The notes below the pieces were generated by a model. It worked only from the letters and a program-made list of their open reading frames with translations, made no database searches and was not told the origin of the DNA. Below are positions 7,296 through 10,907 of a DNA stretch of 10,907 bases, piece by piece (the stretch's first letter is position 1; the number at the start of each line of letters is the position of its first letter). The position numbers and the translations under genes are program-made. Source of the DNA: Christensenellaceae bacterium (lineage in GTDB: Bacteria; Bacillota; Clostridia; Christensenellales; SZUA-584); NCBI GenBank assembly GCA_012719815.1, contig JAAXZP010000410.1, positions 1 through 10,907 on the forward strand. The letters run 5' to 3'.

Positions 7296-7991
7296 GTGTT
7301 TGATTCTGTCTTCTTCCACTTAACAATAGAATTGCTGTTTGGCTTTATCGGCCTCTTGATCGCCGTTAAGATTATCGGAAAAAGGCAGGTCCGGCAGATT
7401 TCCCCGTTCGATTTCGTATCCGCCGTGGTGCTGGGCGAGCTGCTGGGCAACGCCATATACAACATGGAGACAAACATACTGCACATCCTGTACGGCCTGG
7501 CCGTATGGACTGTGCTGCTGGTGTTGATAGAAAAAATAGTCCAGAAGTCTACCAAGGCGAGAATGATGATAGAGGGATCTCCCAAGCTGGTGATCAAAAA
7601 CGGGCAGGTCGATTATCAGGTCCTGAAAAAGGAGAAGCTGGATTTATTGGAACTGACCAGCCTGCTGAGGGGTCAGAATACGTTTTCCATCAGGGAAATC
7701 GAGTACGCAATCATCGAGCCCAACGGCGTCATTACCGTCATCAAGAAACCGGAATATCAGAGCGTCGTCAAAAGCGATATGAATATCGCCGCCCCGCCTG
7801 CCCGGATAACCCTTCCCCTCATACTTGACGGAAAAGTGGACTACAACAATCTGCAAGCGGCAGAAAAAGACGTAAAATGGCTGGAGAAGAACCTTAAAAA
7901 GCAAAACATCAGCCGCATTGAAGACGTGATCTACGCCGAATGGAACCAGAACGACGGTTTTTACGCGCAGGCACGGCAGAGCACGAAATAA
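7296..7991 (+). CDS. DUF421 family membrane protein (YetF-like)
   Basis: From the GTG at 7296 the protein has 231 residues, the usual size for YetF-type proteins. The N-terminal half is membrane-embedded: about residues 7-28, 40-57 and 61-82, with the conserved turn GKRQVRQISPFDFV (28-41) and GELLGNAIY. The cytosolic DUF421 domain follows: EGSPKLVIKNGQV (93-105), then L-L-E-L-T-S-L-L-R-G-Q and EIEYAIIEPNGVITVIKK (134-151). A C-terminal tail from about 170 (PLILDGKVDY) is typical of the clostridial/Bacillus forms. The family is common in spore formers; several members are spore-expressed, but the biochemical role is unknown. The gene lies 93 bases after the molybdenum hydroxylase operon, in the same direction, and has its own ribosome site. 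No terminator is visible between them or after it, so partial read-through is possible. Confidence 0.9.
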   Translation: MFDSVFFHLTIELLFGFIGLLIAVKIIGKRQVRQISPFDFVSAVVLGELLGNAIYNMETNILHILYGLAVWTVLLVLIEKIVQKSTKARMMIEGSPKLVIKNGQVDYQVLKKEKLDLLELTSLLRGQNTFSIREIEYAIIEPNGVITVIKKPEYQSVVKSDMNIAAPPARITLPLILDGKVDYNNLQAAEKDVKWLEKNLKKQNISRIEDVIYAEWNQNDGFYAQARQSTK

Positions 7992-8074
7992 TATCATTTG
8001 GCGGCAGTATTTATCCTATTCAACAGAAGATCTCTCTCGTAAGACTCTCCGGCTTTCAGCAGGCCAGGCGCTTG

Positions 8075-8104
8075 TTGACATATCTATAACCACAGGTATA
8101 TAAT
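8075..8104 (+). promoter_or_regulatory. Consensus sigma-A promoter of the tetR gene
   Basis: TTGACA (8075-8080) and TATAAT (8099-8104) are both perfect consensus hexamers, with an 18-base spacer. Transcription should begin near 8111, inside the operator at 8102-8118. That leaves a short leader before the GTG at 8139. A strong promoter with an operator on top is the usual arrangement for a self-repressing TetR gene. Confidence 0.8.
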
Positions 8105-8118
8105 GAACACCGTTCATT
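8102..8118. promoter_or_regulatory. TetR-family operator, site 1 (autoregulation)
   Basis: AATGAAC-ACC-GTTCATT is a perfect palindrome with 7-bp arms and a 3-base spacer. It overlaps the last three bases of the -10 hexamer and the expected transcription start. The same arms recur at 8697-8713 before the exporter gene, and the flanks also match (a T before, TT after), giving 18 of 20 identical bases. Bound repressor here would block RNA polymerase. Confidence 0.85.
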
Positions 8119-8123
8119 TTGCG

Positions 8124-8129
8124 AAAGGA
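8124..8129 (+). promoter_or_regulatory. Ribosome binding site fixing the tetR GTG start
   Basis: AAAGGA lies 9 bases before the GTG at 8139 and only 3 bases before another in-frame GTG at 8133. The spacing favours 8139. Confidence 0.6.
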
Positions 8130-8138
8130 CTTGTGGTT

Positions 8139-8681
8139 GTGCCAAGGAATCTGGAAAACGTCAAGGAAGAAATCCTGCAGGCCACGCGGGATATGATCGT
8201 GGAAAAAGTCTACGGTCGTTTAAACATTCGCGATATCGCGAAAAAGTGCGGCATCGCGACAGGTACGTTTTACAATTATTTCCCTTCGAAGCAGGCGGTC
8301 ATCGCGGCGGTAATGCAGGAGGATTGGAGAGCATTCCGTCAGGTTGTCGCCGAGCACAGCCACGAAGACAAGCCCCCTATTGAGAAGCTGGAAATACTGT
8401 TTGGCGATCTTAGGCAGATGCTTCAGAGCGTGCACCAGATATGGCAAGCGGGCTTTCCGGATGATCTTGAGAGCGGTACGCTCAATAAGCTGTACAGCAT
8501 CAGGCAGCAGCTGCATCAGGATTTTGCGCAGCATGTTTGTTCCCTGATTGCCGGCCATATTGCCCCGGAGCAGGAAGCCTGCGCCGCCGACATCATCACG
8601 AGACTCTTCTTCTCTTTCGCTTATGAGCAGAGCGCCAGCTTTGATCAGCTGCGTTATTTCTTACTAAGGATGCTGGACTGA
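8139..8681 (+). CDS. TetR/AcrR family transcriptional repressor of the adjacent exporter
   Basis: This 180-residue protein has an N-terminal TetR DNA-binding domain. Helix 1 is near 8-23, and the helix-turn-helix is at about 29-48 (IRDIAKKCGIATGTFYNYF), followed by the usual P-S-K-Q. The C-terminal part, about 60-180, is a helical ligand-binding and dimer domain that does not point to a ligand by eye. I chose GTG 8139 (MPRNLENVKEEIL) for its ribosome site. The in-frame ATG at 8103 lies inside the -10 box and operator, upstream of the expected transcript start, so it cannot be used. The twin palindromes at 8102 and 8697 suggest that it represses both itself and the MFS gene, with release by an exported compound. 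It lies 64 bases before the exporter. A T-run follows the stop codon but without a hairpin, so co-transcription is also possible. Confidence 0.92.
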   Translation: MPRNLENVKEEILQATRDMIVEKVYGRLNIRDIAKKCGIATGTFYNYFPSKQAVIAAVMQEDWRAFRQVVAEHSHEDKPPIEKLEILFGDLRQMLQSVHQIWQAGFPDDLESGTLNKLYSIRQQLHQDFAQHVCSLIAGHIAPEQEACAADIITRLFFSFAYEQSASFDQLRYFLLRMLD

Positions 8682-8691
8682 TTTTTTTGGT

Positions 8692-8720
8692 TTCTTAATG
8701 AACAATGTTCATTTTATGGA
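8692..8720 (+). promoter_or_regulatory. Possible weak promoter of the exporter gene
   Basis: TTCTTA (8692-8697) and TATGGA (8715-8720) have a 17-base spacer and enclose the second operator. Both hexamers are poor matches, so this is tentative. The position would explain repression by a protein bound between the boxes. Confidence 0.25.
8697..8713. promoter_or_regulatory. TetR-family operator, site 2 (exporter gene)
   Basis: AATGAAC-AAT-GTTCATT has the same two 7-bp arms as site 1; only two of the three spacer bases differ. Its centre lies 41 bases before the exporter ATG and 16 bases after the tetR stop begins the gap. Such a match between two intergenic palindromes flanking a TetR gene is strong evidence that they are its binding sites. 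Confidence 0.85.
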
Positions 8721-8745
8721 ATAAGTTTTTACAGGAGTAATGTAA

Positions 8746-10590
8746 ATGGGAGACAGCAAAGTCAAAAAGAAACGATATGGTTTCGTCATGCTGGTCTATC
8801 TGCTCGGAATATTTATCGGAGCGATAGACACCGGCATATTAACGCCCGCCCGTACGGTTGTTCAGAATTCCTTCCAGGTGGACGACCGCATCGGCATATG
8901 GATGATTACGGCATTTACACTGGCTTACGCCTGCGCGATGCCCATTCTCGGCAAGCTGGCCGACAGAATTGGCAGAAAGCGCGTGTATATGGTAGCGGTT
9001 GCGCTGTTTGGCGCGGGTTCGCTGATATGCGGACTGTCCAACTTCGGCGGCAGCTTTGCGATGCTGATTGCCGGCCGCGTGATTCAGGCTTTCGGCGGCG
9101 GCGGCATCATGCCGCTGGCCACTGCCGAGTTCGGAACGGGATTTCCTGAGGACAAAAGAGGCATGGCACTTGGCCTTGTGGGCGGCGTATACGGCGTTGC
9201 GAACATACTCGGCGCTACGCTGGGCAGCGCGATACTCGACCTGGTGGGCACAGCCAACTGGCATTGGCTGTTCTTTATCAACCTGCCCATCTGCGTGTTT
9301 GTGGTGATTGCCGCGATATTCGCACTGCCCAAAGGAGAAAAGCAGCATACGCAGAGAATCGACCTTGTTGGTACGTTTGTACTGGTCGTCCTCGTGCTGT
9401 CGCTGATGTACAGCCTCACGAACATCGACTTTTTCGACTTCTTCGGAACGATCGGCAATACCGACGTTTATCCGTTCCTGATTGTGTTCGCGCTGATGAT
9501 TCCGCTGCTTATACTCGTTGAAAAGCGCGCCGAAGACCCGATATTCAACATGGGTTACTTCAAAAACAGAAACATCGTGGTCACGTTTTTTGTCGCGTTT
9601 ATCGTGGGCGTGATGATGATGGGCATGGTGTTCGTTCCGCAGTTCGCGGAGAATGCCTTGAAGACCCCCGAAGGAAGCGGCGGCTATTTTGTGACGATCC
9701 TCGGACTGTTCGCGGGCCTCGGAGGCCCCATGGGCGGCAGGCTGGTCGACAAATTCGGCCCCAAGAAAATACTGCTCCTGGGATTCGGCGTATCGCTGGC
9801 TGGCGCTCTGTTCCTTGCGCTTTATGCCACGGCACATGTGAGCACAGCCAGCGTGATTATCAGTCTGGTGCTGATGGGCACGGGCCTCGGGTTCGTCATG
9901 GGAACGCCGCTCAATTACATGATGCTGACGAACACGAAGACGGAAGAATCCAACTCGGCGCTTTCCGCGCTGTCGCTGATGCGGTCCATCGGCACCACTA
10001 TCGGGCCAATGCTGATGGTGGGATTTATCGCCCAGGCAGGCACCGCAGCACAGGATAGCATCATGAACGTCATCCCCCCCGTTTCGTCCATACAGATTCA
10101 GGCGGACGACACGCTGGTAGACGGAATACGGGAAGATCTGCCCGCAGTATCGGCCGATCTTGAGCTGATAGACGATCTGAAAGCGCGGATGCTTACCCAA
10201 ACGGACAGACTCGAAGAAGAAACCGCCGCGCTTCAGCAGGCGACAGACAAAGCCAGCGCGGATTTAGCTGCGATCAAAGACGACCCGCAGTTTAAATCGA
10301 TGCTGGAGAAGATGGATTACGAGATGCCGGAGGGCATGCAAACGCCTGATTTTTCCGAGATCCGCGATATGCTGAGCGTGAACAGCGGCATGACCTCCGC
10401 AGATATTGAAGAAAAGCTCTCGATGCTGGATTTCAAGCAGCAGGACATGGATTTCGACATGGCCGGTGGCGAGCTGCCCGACGACGTGGTGCAAAAGCTC
10501 AGCAGTTCCAATGTCACCACCATCGTGGACACCACCGTGTCCCTGGTCGACAGGAGGTTCGGCATCTATACTCCCGATGTGATTCAGTAA
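8746..10590 (+). CDS. DHA2-type MFS drug exporter, probably truncated by an in-frame TAA
   Basis: This 614-residue product is an MFS proton antiporter of the 14-helix DHA2 (EmrB/QacA) type. Motif A, GKLADRIGRKR, is at 69-79, and the second-half equivalent GGRLVDKFGPKK is at 330-341. NWHWLFFINLPI (171-182) is the family loop before helix 6. D28 of helix 1 is kept. The motif C region in helix 5 reads G-A-T-L-G (156-160), where the usual G-P pair is missing. I count 13 membrane helices, the last near 408-430; helix 14 is absent. Residues 431-614 are soluble, acidic and mostly helical, with a likely coiled coil near 465-515. The TAA at 10588 follows C-A-G and the frame continues open in repeats (see 10591-10907), so the gene is probably interrupted. 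AGGAG lies 8 bases before the ATG. It probably exports toxic or drug-like compounds under TetR control. Confidence 0.88.
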   Translation: MGDSKVKKKRYGFVMLVYLLGIFIGAIDTGILTPARTVVQNSFQVDDRIGIWMITAFTLAYACAMPILGKLADRIGRKRVYMVAVALFGAGSLICGLSNFGGSFAMLIAGRVIQAFGGGGIMPLATAEFGTGFPEDKRGMALGLVGGVYGVANILGATLGSAILDLVGTANWHWLFFINLPICVFVVIAAIFALPKGEKQHTQRIDLVGTFVLVVLVLSLMYSLTNIDFFDFFGTIGNTDVYPFLIVFALMIPLLILVEKRAEDPIFNMGYFKNRNIVVTFFVAFIVGVMMMGMVFVPQFAENALKTPEGSGGYFVTILGLFAGLGGPMGGRLVDKFGPKKILLLGFGVSLAGALFLALYATAHVSTASVIISLVLMGTGLGFVMGTPLNYMMLTNTKTEESNSALSALSLMRSIGTTIGPMLMVGFIAQAGTAAQDSIMNVIPPVSSIQIQADDTLVDGIREDLPAVSADLELIDDLKARMLTQTDRLEEETAALQQATDKASADLAAIKDDPQFKSMLEKMDYEMPEGMQTPDFSEIRDMLSVNSGMTSADIEEKLSMLDFKQQDMDFDMAGGELPDDVVQKLSSSNVTTIVDTTVSLVDRRFGIYTPDVIQ

Positions 10591-10907
10591 ATACAGAACG
10601 GTATCAATGAGGGCGTATCGGGCATACAATCAGGCGTTGACGGTATCGGCGAGGCCATCGACGGCATACAGGAAGGCATAGACGGCATGGCAGACGCGCA
10701 GGATGGGCTGTCGTCCGGCATAGACGGCATCGGCCAGGGCATCGACGGCATGAACAGCGGCCTTGGGCAAATGAACAAGGCTGTATCCGGCATCAAAAGC
10801 GGCATCGCGGGCATCAACGGCGGCAAATCCGATTTGCAGAAAGATCTGGACGGCGTGCCAGCCGGCATCGCAGGCATGCAGCAGGGGCTGGCCGGTATCG
10901 ACGCTCA
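10591..10907 (+). pseudogene. In-frame continuation of the exporter gene beyond the TAA (heptad-rich loop), runs off window
   Basis: Directly after the TAA the same reading frame stays open for 105 codons, to the window edge. It encodes a strongly patterned protein stretch (G-I-x-x-G-I-D heptads), which shows selection for coding in exactly this frame. No start codon with a clear ribosome site begins it. The first in-frame ATG is at 10687, inside the repeat, with a chance-like AGGAAGG 10 bases upstream. The simplest reading is that it belongs to the exporter and that one C-to-T change turned a CAA (Gln) into TAA; replacing the stop with Gln gives D-V-I-Q-Q-I-Q-N-G-I without a seam. In the intact protein it would form part of the loop between helices 13 and 14. 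Sequencing error or stop readthrough are the alternatives. The 3' end lies outside the window. Confidence 0.75.
10600..10893 (+). repeat. Fourteen tandem heptad-coding units (21 bases each)
   Basis: Fourteen consecutive 7-codon units follow without a gap and continue into a fifteenth at the window edge. Position 1 is Gly in 12 of 14, position 2 is I/L/M/V in all 14, position 5 is Gly or Ala in 13, and position 6 is I/V/L in 12. Position 7 is mostly D, S or A. At DNA level the units are degenerate, rich in GGCAT and GACGGCAT blocks. Hydrophobic residues spaced 4 and 3 apart suggest a long amphipathic helix or coiled coil with small Gly/Ala faces. Confidence 0.88.

Noticed and set aside
8682..8690. 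Run of seven T after the tetR stop as a terminator
   Set aside because: No hairpin precedes it; the upstream bases do not form a GC stem. Termination here is not supported.
8740..8745. ATG-TAA mini-frame just before the exporter start
   Set aside because: The ATG is only 2 bases from the AGGAG, too close for initiation. It is most simply chance spacing sequence before the real ATG at 8746.
8839..10200. 453-codon open frame on the minus strand across the exporter gene
   Set aside because: It is antisense to a well-conserved MFS gene. Its product is rich in His, Arg and Gln with no recognisable domain, and nothing suggests a ribosome site. It is explained by codon bias of the gene on the other strand.
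10588..10590. TAA reassigned to an amino acid throughout the genome
   Set aside because: TAA ends the HD-GYP gene (772), the [2Fe-2S] subunit gene (7202) and the YetF-like gene (7991) at the expected family lengths, so TAA is a normal stop here.
10687..10907. Independent gene starting at the ATG inside the heptad array
   Set aside because: AGGAAGG lies 10 bases upstream, but it falls within the repeat-coding sequence, and the same heptad phase runs on both sides of this ATG, back to 10600. The array is one unit in frame with the exporter.

Overview
The window reads as chromosome of a Gram-positive-type bacterium, most likely Bacillota (Firmicutes) and probably an anaerobic clostridial or related lineage. 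The reasons are strong AGGAGG-like ribosome sites, GTG starts, short intergenic gaps, moderately high GC, and a gene set typical of that phylum: PAS/GGDEF/HD-GYP-type signalling, a YhfW-like Rieske flavoprotein, YmaF, GlsB/YeaQ and DUF421/YetF proteins. No class or genus can be fixed from the sequence. There are no rRNA, tRNA, CRISPR or IS elements.

Layout. 2-772: 3' end of a degenerate-GGDEF plus HD-GYP cyclic-di-GMP phosphodiesterase. 1083-2618: FAD oxidoreductase with a C-terminal Rieske [2Fe-2S] domain, closed by a hairpin terminator. 2798-3073: histidine-rich YmaF-family protein, a single-gene unit closed by its own terminator. 3162-3431 (minus strand): small stress-type membrane protein. 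3588-7202: tightly overlapping three-gene operon for a molybdenum hydroxylase (Moco subunit, FAD subunit, 2x[2Fe-2S] subunit). 7296-7991: DUF421/YetF membrane protein. 8075-end: efflux cassette made of a TetR regulator and a DHA2-type MFS exporter.

The most interesting part is the right end. The TetR gene and the exporter gene each carry the same 17-bp palindrome (AATGAAC-N3-GTTCATT). The first copy sits on a consensus promoter, so the regulator very probably controls both genes. The exporter frame meets a TAA at 10588 after 13 predicted membrane segments, but the same frame then stays open to the window edge and encodes at least 14 uninterrupted heptads of the form G-[ILMV]-x-x-[GA]-[ILV]-x. 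This looks like one gene interrupted by a single stop codon (nonsense mutation, sequencing error or readthrough), with a very large heptad-repeat loop before an expected last membrane segment.

The molybdenum hydroxylase is structurally complete. Its large subunit keeps the catalytic Glu but appears to lack the purine-recognition residues of xanthine dehydrogenase, so its substrate is open.
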